DNA from: JAZQNC01 sp045536155 | Lineage (GTDB): Bacteria > Bacillota > Clostridia > Oscillospirales > CAG-272 | Length of the DNA stretch: 46,541 nt | Direction: 5' to 3' | Assembly (NCBI GenBank): GCA_045536155.1 | Contig: JAZSMZ010000050.1 | Location: 1-46,541, forward strand | In this document: positions 24,699 to 34,382 of the stretch, one piece after another | How the letters are laid out: the number at the start of each line of letters is the position of its first letter | How positions within the stretch are numbered: position 1 is the first letter of the stretch | Notes under the pieces: generated by a model | Database searches by the model: none | What the model was told of the DNA's origin: nothing | What the model saw: the letters and a program-made list of their open reading frames with translations, nothing else | Made by a program: the position numbers and the translations under genes

Positions 24699-25890
24699 TT
24701 GCAGCCCTCCTTTCGAGGTAGGTATTGTAGAATACCTCAATGTTCGAAGGGATTGTCATTGCATTTTGATTGGCCTCGGTGACGTAGAACATCACGCGTA
24801 TTCCCGCGCGGCGCATGATATCGTGAAAGACGATCATTCGCTCGTCGATATAGGCTGATACGATTATAATATTGCCGCCGTTTGAAAAAAAGTAGGGATT
24901 TTTCGATATCGTGTCGAGCATTTTGTCTGCAGGGCAGGATATCTGCATTTCAAGCGCGGCGAGCAGACGGAGTGCCTCGATCGTTTCGCCCTTGCCGCGG
25001 TAAGCCTTGGTTACCGATATATCGCCGTCAACGTCGAGTCCGAGCATTTTCGGGGGAGTGTTTATGAACATCCGCACCGGTATGTTCGATGCCGACACAC
25101 GATCGATTATCGATGCCGCTACCGTGATGCAGTTCTCGATGTATTCGGGCGAGCTCGGAGTGTCACGGTGAAGCTCGATCGGGCGGGACTGCATATTAAG
25201 GATTATATTAAAGGTGTGCTGCTCGGTAAAATCCTCGATGTTTACCATCAGACGACCGTGCGATGCGGTCGAGTTCCAGTTTATCTTCGACATTGGATCA
25301 AGAGGGGTATATTCGCGTGATCCGCTTATCAAAAGAGGGTCGGATATAAGCGAGCGGGGGACGCTGACGTCACCCGAAAGATAGTGCGACGAGCTAAAAG
25401 CGCCGTCAAGCTCGACGGGACGGGGAAGCACGACTATGCTGTTTTTGCGTCCCTTTGGAACCTCGAGCGATTTTGAAAGGGCGTTAAAGCCAAACAGATC
25501 GTTCGTTACCATAAGCACGCGGCCGGGAGTGTAAATGCCTCTCTTTTTGCAGTTTACTCGCCATCTGCGGCGAATACATTGAGCGCTCTTTAAGACGAAG
25601 GCGCTCTGATTTACGCGCGAAAGGGAATCCCTTTGATTTTTTCTGCCGCTCTTGTCGGTGAAGCGAAAATACAATCCTTCGGGCAGCTCTGTATCGATTC
25701 GAATAGAGGGAATGGGCAGATTTTTGCCGTTGCAAAGCTCCTCGTACATGAAAATATCTTCGCCCTCAAAAACCTCCTCGGCGCTCAGCTTGACGTCATA
25801 CGAAAGGGAATCAAAGGCGTGGCGCTCGTATATTTTGCTCTGTATTATGTAAACGATAACTGCGGTTATAAGTACGGCGAAAAACAGCAT
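24691..25890 (-). CDS. DUF58 domain protein
   Basis: A 399-residue protein with an N-terminal membrane helix (LFFAVLITAVIVYIIQSKIY), a beta-rich segment, and a DUF58 core with SGSREYTPLDPMSKINWNSTASHGRLMVN, followed by a VWA-like fold (FNIILNMQSRP, NIIIVSAYIDERM). DUF58 proteins are the usual partners of MoxR ATPases, in a chaperone-like membrane complex. The start at 25890 follows AAGGAGG; the longer frame would use a TTG on the other side of that site. It lies 34 bp after the MoxR gene and overlaps the next gene. Confidence 0.87.
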   Translation of the reverse strand: MLFFAVLITAVIVYIIQSKIYERHAFDSLSYDVKLSAEEVFEGEDIFMYEELCNGKNLPIPSIRIDTELPEGLYFRFTDKSGRKNQRDSLSRVNQSAFVLKSAQCIRRRWRVNCKKRGIYTPGRVLMVTNDLFGFNALSKSLEVPKGRKNSIVVLPRPVELDGAFSSSHYLSGDVSVPRSLISDPLLISGSREYTPLDPMSKINWNSTASHGRLMVNIEDFTEQHTFNIILNMQSRPIELHRDTPSSPEYIENCITVAASIIDRVSASNIPVRMFINTPPKMLGLDVDGDISVTKAYRGKGETIEALRLLAALEMQISCPADKMLDTISKNPYFFSNGGNIIIVSAYIDERMIVFHDIMRRAGIRVMFYVTEANQNAMTIPSNIEVFYNTYLERRAAND

Positions 25891-25924
25891 TTGATCCTCC
25901 TTTCTCAAGCTTTTGTGCGAGATC

Positions 25925-26872
25925 TTATTCTATGGGCGCGGGTACCTTTTCTACGATATATTCGATGATGTTTTCGTTTGATTCTGACAGACGGATGGTG
26001 TTTTGCGAGCGGGAAATGATGCGGTGGGACAGCACGGGTACTGCCACGGCCTTCACGTCATCGGGAATGACGTAGTCGCGTCCCGACATTGCCGCCCACA
26101 CCTGAGCGGTTCGCATGAGGGCGAGCGTGCCGCGAGGGCTGACGCCGATGCGGGTCTTTTCGCTGTTTCTTGTCTCGTTCGATATTGCAACTATATATTC
26201 CTTTACCGAATCGGAAACGGTGATCTTGCCGACGTCGTAGTATGCGGCGCTGACCTCCTCTTTCGTTGCGACAGACGTGATCGATGTGAGAGGGCTTTGC
26301 TCGATGTATTCGTCAAGGATCATCTTTTCGGCATCCTTTTCGGGATATCCGAGCGATATTCTCATGAGGAATCGGTCAAGCTGTGCCTCGGGCAGCGGGA
26401 AAGTACCCTGGGATTCTATCGGGTTTTGTGTTGCGATAACGAAGAAGGGACGGGGCAGGGGGTAGGTGACACCGTCGATCGTCGCCTGATATTCTGCCAT
26501 ACATTCGAGCAAGGCCGACTGAGTACGGGGAGTGGTACGGTTGATCTCGTCGGCGATGACGATGTTGGTGAAAAGCGGACCGCGTCGGAAAACGAACTCG
26601 TTTGTCTTCTGGTTGTAGAAATTTATACCCGAGATGTCGGAGGGGAGCAGGTCGGGCGTGAACTGTATTCTCTTGCATTCTGCATCGATAGACAGCGAAA
26701 GTGCCTTTGCAAGATTGGTTTTGCCCGTTCCGGGAATATCGTCAAGCAGAACGTGGCCACCGCTTATCAGCGCGGCAACGATGAGACGGATCTTGTCGTC
26801 CTTGCCGAAAATGACCTTTTGTATATTGCTGCAGATGGATGCTGATAATCTCTGAATTCTTTCAAAATACAT
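25925..26872 (-). CDS. MoxR-family AAA+ ATPase
   Basis: A 315-residue AAA+ ATPase of normal MoxR length. Walker A is IPGTGKT (about residues 45-51), Walker B VIADEINR (about 106-113), the sensor region FFVIATQNPIESQGTFPLPEAQLDRF, and sensor 2/arginine segment GVSPRGTLAL. MoxR proteins remodel or activate partner complexes carrying VWA-like proteins such as the DUF58 product encoded next. AAGGA lies 11 bases before the ATG. It is the first gene of the operon and divergent from the DUF2079 operon; no strong promoter could be fixed for it in the AT-rich gap. Confidence 0.93.
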   Translation of the reverse strand: MYFERIQRLSASICSNIQKVIFGKDDKIRLIVAALISGGHVLLDDIPGTGKTNLAKALSLSIDAECKRIQFTPDLLPSDISGINFYNQKTNEFVFRRGPLFTNIVIADEINRTTPRTQSALLECMAEYQATIDGVTYPLPRPFFVIATQNPIESQGTFPLPEAQLDRFLMRISLGYPEKDAEKMILDEYIEQSPLTSITSVATKEEVSAAYYDVGKITVSDSVKEYIVAISNETRNSEKTRIGVSPRGTLALMRTAQVWAAMSGRDYVIPDDVKAVAVPVLSHRIISRSQNTIRLSESNENIIEYIVEKVPAPIE

Positions 26873-26974
26873 ATCTCACACTATCCTTTTAATTAATATC
26901 AATAAGTCAATTATATATTAATATTTGTCCTTAAATGTTATCATATTGTTAAACTTGAAATTAACGCTATACTA

Positions 26975-27003
26975 TTGAAAAAAACTCATCTTTGGTGTAT
27001 AAT
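26975..27003 (+). promoter_or_regulatory. promoter of the DUF2079-ATPase-MutS-like operon
   Basis: TTGAAA (26975-26980) and TATAAT (26998-27003) have a 17-bp spacer. A second candidate, TTGTTA with TATACT, lies some 30 bp upstream. The 198-bp divergent gap 26873-27071 is AT-rich and holds no gene. Confidence 0.7.
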
Positions 27004-27071
27004 AATTAAAATGGCGTAAAAATGCGCAAAAATCGGATTATAGGCGGCAAATTTGCCTTCGGAGAATAAAG

Positions 27072-28841
27072 ATGAAGCTTGTCAAGGAAGTTTTTTCGGC
27101 ATCGGTAAAGAGGTTTATCGCATCGTGGTGTGCGATGGCTTTTTTGCTGCTGGTCATTTTCGAAAAGGATTTTACCATGCCCTCTTTTGCGGGCGATTTT
27201 TCCATTGTTTCGGCACTTTTGATCATCGGCGCATTTTTCATCTTTGCCACCCTTGTCCGCCTTTTTGTTAAAACGGATATTTTTGATGATATATTCCTGC
27301 TTATCAGTGTGCTTGTCTATGCTTACACCCTTGTTTATAAGTATGCCGATCTCTATTTTTACATCGGCATAATGCTCGTTGTTGCTGTTTTGTCGGTCTA
27401 TCTTTTCGGCAACGATCGCTTCGGGCTCAAAACAAGAAATATAAATCCCGTATACGTCTATATCGTCGTCGGGGCGGCAGGACTGTTTTGCTTTGGCTAT
27501 ATTGCTCTTCAGACGGCGATGCGCTATATCACCTACAGCACTCCCAATTTCGATTTCGGCATATTTGTGCAGATGTTTCACAATATGGCGACAACGCTTC
27601 TGCCCGATACCACCTGCGAGCGCGACATGATGCTTTCGCATTTCGCCGTTCACACCTCCCCGATATTCTATCTCATTTTGCCCTTCTATTGGCTTTTCCC
27701 ATCGCCGATTACCTTGCAGATAGCGCAGGGGGCCATCGTTGCAAGCGGAATTATCCCTCTTGTGTTGATCTCAAGACAGCTAAAGCTTCCCACACTCGTT
27801 ACGGGCGCGCTCTCTGTTGCATATGCCTTTTATCCTGCGGTGTACGGCGGATGCTTTTACGATATACACGAAAACTGCTTTTTGCTTCCGCTCATTTTGT
27901 GGCTCTTCTATTTTGCCGAAAAGGAAAAATATATCCCCGCGTTTGTTTTTGCATTCCTTACCCTTATGGTCAAGGAGGATGCCTTTATATACGTGCTTTT
28001 TGCGGGGCTTTACCTCATTTTGAGCCGCAAGAAATATAAATTTGGCATTATAATCTCTGTCGTTTCGGTTGCATATTTTGCGCTTGTCGCCTTCCTTATG
28101 ACCAAATTCGGTCAGGGCATAATGGCGGGAAGGTTTTCAAACTACATAACAGATGACGGCGGACTTGTCAGCGTGGTCGTCAATCTTTTGCGTAACCCTG
28201 CGCTGCTCTTTTCCGAATCGTTCGATTCTGAAAAGCTGCTTTTCGCGATACAGATGCTCCTGCCTATCGGATTTTTGCCCTTTTTGACACGCGACGTTTC
28301 GCGCCTTACCCTTCTTTTCCCGTTCCTGCTTATCAACATCATGCCCGATTACGTATATCAGCATTCGATCTATTTCCAGTACGTTTTCGGATCAACTGCC
28401 TTCCTTTTCTATGCCGCGGCGCTTAATCTTGCCGATATGAAGGGCTCATATCGCCGCACCGTTGCCGCATATTCGCTTCTCGCCTGCATTCTCGGCTTTA
28501 CGTCGATGATAAGCGACCGCGGACACTACGTTGCAAAATACGAAGCCACAAGGGAGCAGATTTCGATAATGGACGAGGCGATCGAGTGTGTGCCCGACGG
28601 CGTGTCTGTCAAGGCATCGTCCTTCTTTTTGCCCCATCTTGCCAACAGACGTTATCTTTACGATTTTGGCCGCACAAAGCATGACACCGAGTACATCGCC
28701 ATCGATTTAAGATACGAGGACGGCAAGCACGAAGAAGCCCAGATAGAGGTCTACGAAGAAAAGGGCTACGAGATAGTTTACTATTCCAAGGGGCTGGCAC
28801 TTATAGTCAGAAACCCCTTCTACGTTGGAGAAAACGGATAA
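27072..28841 (+). CDS. DUF2079 polytopic membrane protein
   Basis: A 589-residue membrane protein with about twelve to fourteen helices. The DUF2079 pattern is visible: NFDFGIFVQMFHNMA after the first helices, LSHFAVHTSPIFYLILPFYWLFPSP, and YAFYPAVYGGCFYDIHENCFLLPLILW. A soluble C-terminal part (from about residue 480) lies outside the helices. The layout resembles GT-C glycosyltransferases, with an acidic residue after the first helix, so lipid-linked sugar transfer is possible but not shown. CGGAG lies 7 bases before the ATG. The ATPase gene starts on the base after this stop codon, which suggests translational coupling. Confidence 0.82.
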   Translation: MKLVKEVFSASVKRFIASWCAMAFLLLVIFEKDFTMPSFAGDFSIVSALLIIGAFFIFATLVRLFVKTDIFDDIFLLISVLVYAYTLVYKYADLYFYIGIMLVVAVLSVYLFGNDRFGLKTRNINPVYVYIVVGAAGLFCFGYIALQTAMRYITYSTPNFDFGIFVQMFHNMATTLLPDTTCERDMMLSHFAVHTSPIFYLILPFYWLFPSPITLQIAQGAIVASGIIPLVLISRQLKLPTLVTGALSVAYAFYPAVYGGCFYDIHENCFLLPLILWLFYFAEKEKYIPAFVFAFLTLMVKEDAFIYVLFAGLYLILSRKKYKFGIIISVVSVAYFALVAFLMTKFGQGIMAGRFSNYITDDGGLVSVVVNLLRNPALLFSESFDSEKLLFAIQMLLPIGFLPFLTRDVSRLTLLFPFLLINIMPDYVYQHSIYFQYVFGSTAFLFYAAALNLADMKGSYRRTVAAYSLLACILGFTSMISDRGHYVAKYEATREQISIMDEAIECVPDGVSVKASSFFLPHLANRRYLYDFGRTKHDTEYIAIDLRYEDGKHEEAQIEVYEEKGYEIVYYSKGLALIVRNPFYVGENG

Positions 28842-31244
28842 ATGAAGAAAAAACAAACCTTTGAAAAAGGCGACATAGTTCGCATCAATGCCGATGCGAG
28901 CGTCGGGCTTAACGACGAGCAGGTGCTCGACCGTATAGTAAACGGTCATAGCAATATTCCCGTCGAATCACCCTCGAAAACGGTAGGGCAGATCATTGCC
29001 TCAAACGTGTTCACCTATTTTAACCTTATATTTTTTGTGCTCGCGATATTGATGATCGTCGCATCGTCATATAACGACCTTATGTTCATGCTGGTCGTTT
29101 TTGCGAATATCCTTATCGGCGTGGTACAGGAGCTAAATGCCAAGCGCACGCTTGACAAGCTGCAGCTTTTGAGCGCGCCTGTTGCTCGTGTGATAAGGAA
29201 TGGTGAGGAGATCGAAACGAACGTTGAAAATCTCGTTATCGACGATATAGCAGTCCTCGGTCCCGGCGATCAGATCAGCGCCGATGCCGTGGTGGTATCG
29301 GGAAGTGTGAGCGTGAACGAATCGCTCGTTACCGGCGAGAGCGACGAGATAGCAAAAAAAGAGGGTGACAGCCTTCTTTCGGGCAGCTTTGTCGTAAGCG
29401 GTAAGTGCCGCGCAAGGATCACTTGCGTCGGACACGATTCCTTCGTTGCCCGTCTCACTCTTGATGCAAAAAAGACGAAAAAGCGCAAAAAGAAGGGCAT
29501 GATGCTCGCTCTTTCCCGCCTGATTATGGTCATCGGAATCGTGATAATCCCCATCGGCGCGGCGCTTTTTTTCAATCAGATGTACCGCCTCGACATGAGC
29601 TGGGACGAATCGCTTGTCAAGATGGCAGGTGCGCTTATCGGTATGATTCCGGAAGGACTTTATCTGTTGACGTCGATCGCTTTGGCGGTCAGCGTTATAC
29701 GCCTTGCCAAAAAGAAAACGCTCGTCCACGAGCTCGGCTGTATCGAGATGCTTGCACGAGTTGACGTTTTGTGCCTTGACAAAACGGGTACTATCACCGA
29801 AAACGAGATGAAGGTGGACGATTTTTATCCTCTCGGCGCAGAAAAAGAGACGACCGAGCAGATAATTTCCGACGTTGTGTCCTCTCTGAATGCCGATAAC
29901 AATACCATGATCGCGCTTAAAGAGAGATTTACGCTTGCCGCCCAAAGAAAGGCAAAAAGCACGGTGCCTTTCTCGTCGGTGTATAAATTCAGCGCAGTCA
30001 ACTTCGAATCGGGCGAAAGCTACGTGATAGGCGCACCCGAATTTGTGCTGCTTGATCGGTATGAAAAGCATAAAGAACAAATAGAAAAGCTTGCCTTTGC
30101 AGGTGAGCGAGTGCTGGCGCTTGCCTTGAGTGACGGCGAAGTCAGAGGCGGCGAAAGACCGAAAAACGTGACGCTTAAAGCTCTTATCACCCTTTCCAAC
30201 CCCATTCGAAAGGATGCAAAGGATACCTTTTCCTACTTTTCCGAGCAGGGAGTCAAGATAAAGGTTATATCGGGTGACAACCCGATAACCGTCGCTTCGG
30301 CCGCTAAAAAAGCGGGCATAGAAAGCTCCGATAAATACGTTGACGTGTCCACGCTCAGCGACGGTGAGCTTTACGATGCTGCCGATGAATATACCGTTTT
30401 CGGCCGTGTCAGCCCCGAGCAGAAAAAGAAGCTTATTTTGTGCCTCAAAAAGCAGGGGCATACCGTTGCCATGACGGGGGACGGAGTAAACGACGTGTTG
30501 GCGCTCAAGGAGGCCGATTGCAGTATCGCCATGGCCTCGGGAAGCGACGTTGCAAGTCAGGTGTCCCACATCGTCCTGCTTGATTCGAATTTCGCATCGA
30601 TGCCCTCGGTCGTCGCAGAAGGACGGCGCGTGATAAACAACATCGAACGCTCGGCCTCTCTCTTTTTGGTGAAAAATATTTTCTCATTTATAATGGCCTG
30701 GATAACTATCTTTGCCGTGCTCGAATATCCGCTCGAGCCCTCGCAGCTTACGTTGGTCAATGCCTTTACGATCGGCATACCGTCCTTCGTTTTGGCACTT
30801 GAAGCGAATAAAAACAGAGTCCGCGGCAGGTTTATCAGCAATATCCTTTTCCGTGCCGCACCGGCAGGTCTTACAAACGTCCTGCTTATTTTGACGGCAT
30901 CGCTATTTTCGAAATTCTTTACCGAATTTACCGCTGCAGAGCTTTCGACTGTCGCCGTAATTTTGATGGCAACGGTGGGATTTATGATGCTCTGGCAGGT
31001 GTCAAAGCCCTTCAATCTGATACGCGGAGCTCTTTTTGGCGCGATGAGTGTTGGCTTTGTCGGTACGCTTGTCCTCTTCGGACAGCCGCTTTTCTCGGTG
31101 TCCCCCTTGAGTCGGGAGGCTATTTTGGTGCTCATAGTGCTGATGGCTCTCGCTTTCCCCATCTACTACGCGCTTTATACGCTGTTTTTTAAAACAAGCG
31201 AAGGTCTTTCGAAATTGAAAGGCAAGATAACAAAGAAAGAATAA
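28842..31244 (+). CDS. cation-transporting P-type ATPase, CtpE-like
   Basis: An 800-residue membrane pump. Motifs: TGES (residues 164-167) in the actuator domain, MIPEGLYLLTS (268 on) in helix M4, the phosphorylation site DKTGT (313-317), SGDNPIT and TGDGVND (545-551). PEGL in M4 without the classical long Ca2+-ATPase C-terminal signature is the pattern of the CtpE group, for which Ca2+ uptake has been reported in mycobacteria; the ion here is inferred. There are no N-terminal metal-binding domains, which argues against a Cu or Zn exporter. The nucleotide-binding domain is short. It follows the DUF2079 gene with no gap and precedes the MutS-like pair by 19 bp. Confidence 0.88.
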   Translation: MKKKQTFEKGDIVRINADASVGLNDEQVLDRIVNGHSNIPVESPSKTVGQIIASNVFTYFNLIFFVLAILMIVASSYNDLMFMLVVFANILIGVVQELNAKRTLDKLQLLSAPVARVIRNGEEIETNVENLVIDDIAVLGPGDQISADAVVVSGSVSVNESLVTGESDEIAKKEGDSLLSGSFVVSGKCRARITCVGHDSFVARLTLDAKKTKKRKKKGMMLALSRLIMVIGIVIIPIGAALFFNQMYRLDMSWDESLVKMAGALIGMIPEGLYLLTSIALAVSVIRLAKKKTLVHELGCIEMLARVDVLCLDKTGTITENEMKVDDFYPLGAEKETTEQIISDVVSSLNADNNTMIALKERFTLAAQRKAKSTVPFSSVYKFSAVNFESGESYVIGAPEFVLLDRYEKHKEQIEKLAFAGERVLALALSDGEVRGGERPKNVTLKALITLSNPIRKDAKDTFSYFSEQGVKIKVISGDNPITVASAAKKAGIESSDKYVDVSTLSDGELYDAADEYTVFGRVSPEQKKKLILCLKKQGHTVAMTGDGVNDVLALKEADCSIAMASGSDVASQVSHIVLLDSNFASMPSVVAEGRRVINNIERSASLFLVKNIFSFIMAWITIFAVLEYPLEPSQLTLVNAFTIGIPSFVLALEANKNRVRGRFISNILFRAAPAGLTNVLLILTASLFSKFFTEFTAAELSTVAVILMATVGFMMLWQVSKPFNLIRGALFGAMSVGFVGTLVLFGQPLFSVSPLSREAILVLIVLMALAFPIYYALYTLFFKTSEGLSKLKGKITKKE

Positions 31245-31263
31245 ATTGTAAGGAAAGATCGTT

Positions 31264-32715
31264 ATGGCATATCCTGATTTAATGTTCCTCGGACAAATAC
31301 CGCATCATCGCATTTTTGACGATGCTTTTGAGGATATGAAGCTCAAAACGCTTCTCGGCGACGAAACGGTGCACGCGATGAACACCCCCTGCGAAAGGGA
31401 GGATATAATCGCGCGGCAAGAGATGTTTTCTGCCATGAAGAGCAGTGAAGCGCGAAATCATATGGCGCTGTTAAAAGAGAATATTACCGCCGTCAGCACC
31501 CTTTCCGAAAGGTATGAAAACGCCAGATGCGACAGCGAAAGATACATTCTTTTCGCAAATCTCGCAAAGGCGATATCGCTCTTTTTTGCCAATGCATCAG
31601 AGAGCGCACTCACCGCAAGGCTTTACGCTCGCTTTTGCGACTATTTTGCAAAAAGATGCGAGAATACCAATTACAAACAGCTTGTAAACGATCTCGACGT
31701 GCTGATGCCCATGATCGATGAGATGTCGGTAAGCCAGTATAAAATATCGGGGGACAATGTAAAAGTTTCGCTCGATACCGCCACGCCCTACGTTGAGAGA
31801 CTTCTTGCCGATGCCGAATGCCTCGGGATCGCGCGTCCGCGTATGCAGACAATGGAGGTGCGCGTGATGGATTGCTCGGTTATCGAAGCGACCGCCAAGC
31901 TTCATCCCGATCTTTTTTCCGCCCTTGCCGATTTTCATACCCGACACAAAAACTTTTATGAGCGCGAGCTTCTTTTATACCGCACCTCGATCACCTTTTA
32001 CACCGAGATATGCGATATGCTCGATTGGATAATGTCGAAGGGAATCCCGGTCTGCTTTCCCAAGATCGCCGAAACGAAAAAGATCGATATATCAAGCGCA
32101 TACGATATCACCCTTTTGACAAAGGGTGAAACGAATATAATCCCCAACGACGTTTATTTCGATGAAAAAGAGCCCTTTTTCTATCTCACAGGCGCCAACG
32201 GCGGCGGTAAGACGACCTACCTAAGAACCGTCGGAATCAGCACCATACTCTTTTTGAACGGCTGTCCCTGTCCCGCTCAGAGAGCACAGATATATCCGAT
32301 GCATAACGTATTTACCCACTTCCCGCGCGACGAGCGATTTGACAACGCCGGCCGAAACGCCGAGGAGCAGATCAGAGTCAAGAGAATACTCGATACAACC
32401 GACCACGTTTCGCTCGTGTTGCTTAACGAGACCTATTCGACCACAAGCGAGGAGGTCGCGATACAGCAGACGTCCGCTCTTGCCGAAGCGATGTACCGCG
32501 GCGGCGAGTTCGGCGTGTACGTCACTCATCAGCACTCAACGTCCGACGGCGAGATTCCATATCTCAACGTAATAATCGACGTCAACGACAGCAACCGCCG
32601 AACCTATAAGGTTGCTCGCCAAAACAGTGTTTACAGTTCCTACGCCCGCGATATTTTGCAAAAATATTCGCTTACAAAGGAAGATCTCGACCGCCGATTC
32701 GGCAATATAAACTAA
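31264..32715 (+). CDS. MutS-like ATPase A (core/ATPase domains only)
   Basis: A 483-residue protein with a helical MutS-core-like region (about 30-280), the IIPNDVYF lead-in and Walker A GANGGGKT (310-317). The signature region NAEEQIRVKRIL and Walker B LVLLNETYSTTS (about 384-395) follow, then VTHQH (420-424). MutS normally has LLDE in Walker B; here the Asp is Asn (LLNE) while the Glu stays. The mismatch-recognition domain I and connector are missing, and so is the Smr domain of MutS2, so classical mismatch repair is unlikely. The best match is the group of MutS-related proteins of unknown function. A second such gene follows after 37 bp. Confidence 0.82.
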   Translation: MAYPDLMFLGQIPHHRIFDDAFEDMKLKTLLGDETVHAMNTPCEREDIIARQEMFSAMKSSEARNHMALLKENITAVSTLSERYENARCDSERYILFANLAKAISLFFANASESALTARLYARFCDYFAKRCENTNYKQLVNDLDVLMPMIDEMSVSQYKISGDNVKVSLDTATPYVERLLADAECLGIARPRMQTMEVRVMDCSVIEATAKLHPDLFSALADFHTRHKNFYERELLLYRTSITFYTEICDMLDWIMSKGIPVCFPKIAETKKIDISSAYDITLLTKGETNIIPNDVYFDEKEPFFYLTGANGGGKTTYLRTVGISTILFLNGCPCPAQRAQIYPMHNVFTHFPRDERFDNAGRNAEEQIRVKRILDTTDHVSLVLLNETYSTTSEEVAIQQTSALAEAMYRGGEFGVYVTHQHSTSDGEIPYLNVIIDVNDSNRRTYKVARQNSVYSSYARDILQKYSLTKEDLDRRFGNIN

Positions 32716-32752
32716 ATTTTAAGAAAGCGGGCTTTGGCCCGAATAAAAGAAA

Positions 32753-34267
32753 ATGAAATTCAGTTTGCTTTACAAAAACATTCCCGAATATTCATACGAG
32801 GATCAAAACCCTCCTTTTGATATAATATACGATCTGTCGATCGATAAATCGGTATCGCGCATTTGCCGCGATACGCGCAAAGCGGACTATTTTCTGTCGG
32901 TCATGCGACGAATGCTTACCGACGTTGACGATATAGTCTACCGCCAGAATCTTCTTGCCGATTTTATCGAATATCCCGAGCTGCTCGACGAGCTGAAAGT
33001 GATATTCTCGCGCTACGACAAGATCAAAAGCGACTGGGTGGAGCTCCGCTCGACGTCCTTTCCCTCGGCGAGCTCGTCAAACTCAAGCGCGCTGCTTGAA
33101 CACACCTTTTCATCGCTCAAGCTCACGTCAATTTTCCCGCGTACCATCATCTCTTTTTATGAAAACATCGGCTCGACGATCGCAAAATACGACGTCAAGT
33201 CACATGCGCTTGTATCGATGATGAGCTATTGCAACGAGATGACCGAGAACAATTCGCTCAACGAGATCGCCGATATTGCCTCGCTCTTCCAGTACAAGAC
33301 CGCCGAGGACTACGATTTCGGCGTGCTCTGCCGTCTTGACAGCACGATGCGTCTTGTCGAATGCGAGCTTTGCGATATAAGGGAGCATCAAAAGGACAAA
33401 AAGCCGCTTATCGATTGGAAGGCGCTCGCATCAAAGAAGAATAAGGATGCCGCCCTTCGCGAGGTCGATGCCGACAAGGAGGCTATCGACGGGGTGCGAT
33501 TTGTTCTGACCGAGGCGCTATATCATATCGATTCCACACTCAACTACATCACCAATATCGTCTACGAAACCTTCCACGGACTTTCCTCTGAGCTGATGTT
33601 TTATGAGGTCGCGCTCAAAATATGCGAGTATTTGTCGGAAAATGACGTTCCGCTTTGCGTGCCCGACCTGCTCGATATGGAGCATGACACGGTAAAGGCA
33701 AGCTCTCTTCGCGATTTTTATCTGGCTGCCGGCGGCAAGAAGGGAAGCGAGATCATTCCCAATGACGTCAGCTTTGAAAAGGGTGAGGGAGGAGTGCTTA
33801 TCCGCGGACGCAACAATACCGGTAAGACAACCTTCCTGCGCTCGCTCGGAACAGCGCAGCTCTTTGCTCAGGCGGGACTTCCCGTTTGCGCCGAAAGCGC
33901 ATCTTTCAGCGTAAGAAGCGCGGTGTTTACCCATTTTTCCTCTGCGGAAGAAGATTTTATTGAAGGCGATACGTCAGGACGCTTTGAGGGCGAGGTCAAG
34001 GAGATGGCCAAGATGGTTGATAATTTGAAACCATATTCGCTTATTCTGCTCAACGAGACCTTCCAGACCACGTCGTATGATGAAGGCGCTTGCGGAATTT
34101 ACAATATCCTCTCCCTTTTCACCAAGATGAAGGCGAAATTCGTCTTTGTAACCCATCTTTTGGGGCTGTTCGATATGTGCGGCGATATTCCCGTCCGACT
34201 TATGGAAACGGTGCTTAATGACAGCGACGGAAAGCGACCGTACGTAATAAGCGATATTAATAAATAA
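32753..34267 (+). CDS. MutS-like ATPase B (core/ATPase domains only)
   Basis: A 504-residue paralogue-like partner of the preceding gene. It has a helical core (about 30-300), IIPNDVSF, Walker A GRNNTGKT (352-359), a GRFEGEVKEMAKM signature region, Walker B LILLNETFQTTS (about 431-442) and VTHLL (466-470). As in protein A, Walker B has Asn for Asp. Domain I and a nuclease domain are absent. Sequence identity to protein A is low outside the motifs, so they look like an old pair that may form a heterodimer, as MutS proteins do. The gene ends at a strong terminator. Confidence 0.82.
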   Translation: MKFSLLYKNIPEYSYEDQNPPFDIIYDLSIDKSVSRICRDTRKADYFLSVMRRMLTDVDDIVYRQNLLADFIEYPELLDELKVIFSRYDKIKSDWVELRSTSFPSASSSNSSALLEHTFSSLKLTSIFPRTIISFYENIGSTIAKYDVKSHALVSMMSYCNEMTENNSLNEIADIASLFQYKTAEDYDFGVLCRLDSTMRLVECELCDIREHQKDKKPLIDWKALASKKNKDAALREVDADKEAIDGVRFVLTEALYHIDSTLNYITNIVYETFHGLSSELMFYEVALKICEYLSENDVPLCVPDLLDMEHDTVKASSLRDFYLAAGGKKGSEIIPNDVSFEKGEGGVLIRGRNNTGKTTFLRSLGTAQLFAQAGLPVCAESASFSVRSAVFTHFSSAEEDFIEGDTSGRFEGEVKEMAKMVDNLKPYSLILLNETFQTTSYDEGACGIYNILSLFTKMKAKFVFVTHLLGLFDMCGDIPVRLMETVLNDSDGKRPYVISDINK

Positions 34268-34268
34268 C

Positions 34269-34296
34269 AAAAAACGATGCTTTGGCATCGTTTTTT
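34269..34296 (+). terminator. terminator of the MutS-like operon
   Basis: AAAAAACGATGC (34269-34280) pairs with GCATCGTTTTTT (34285-34296) around TTTG: 12 perfect pairs ending in a T6 run. Confidence 0.93.
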
Positions 34297-34382
34297 ATAT
34301 TGATGGGCATGGCGGTTATAATCAAAGATGGACGAACATACAATTTAGTGAAAAGTAAAAACAGCTACCAATGGAGGCTACT

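Noticed and set aside
29133..30569. 478-residue open frame antisense to the P-type ATPase gene
   Set aside because: The opposite strand carries TGES, DKTGT and TGDGVND in order; the antisense frame shows no family features.
34294..34322. Promoter for the DUF4830-like gene (TTTATA/TATAAT)
   Set aside because: The -35 box is poor and lies in the T run of the previous terminator; too weak to list.
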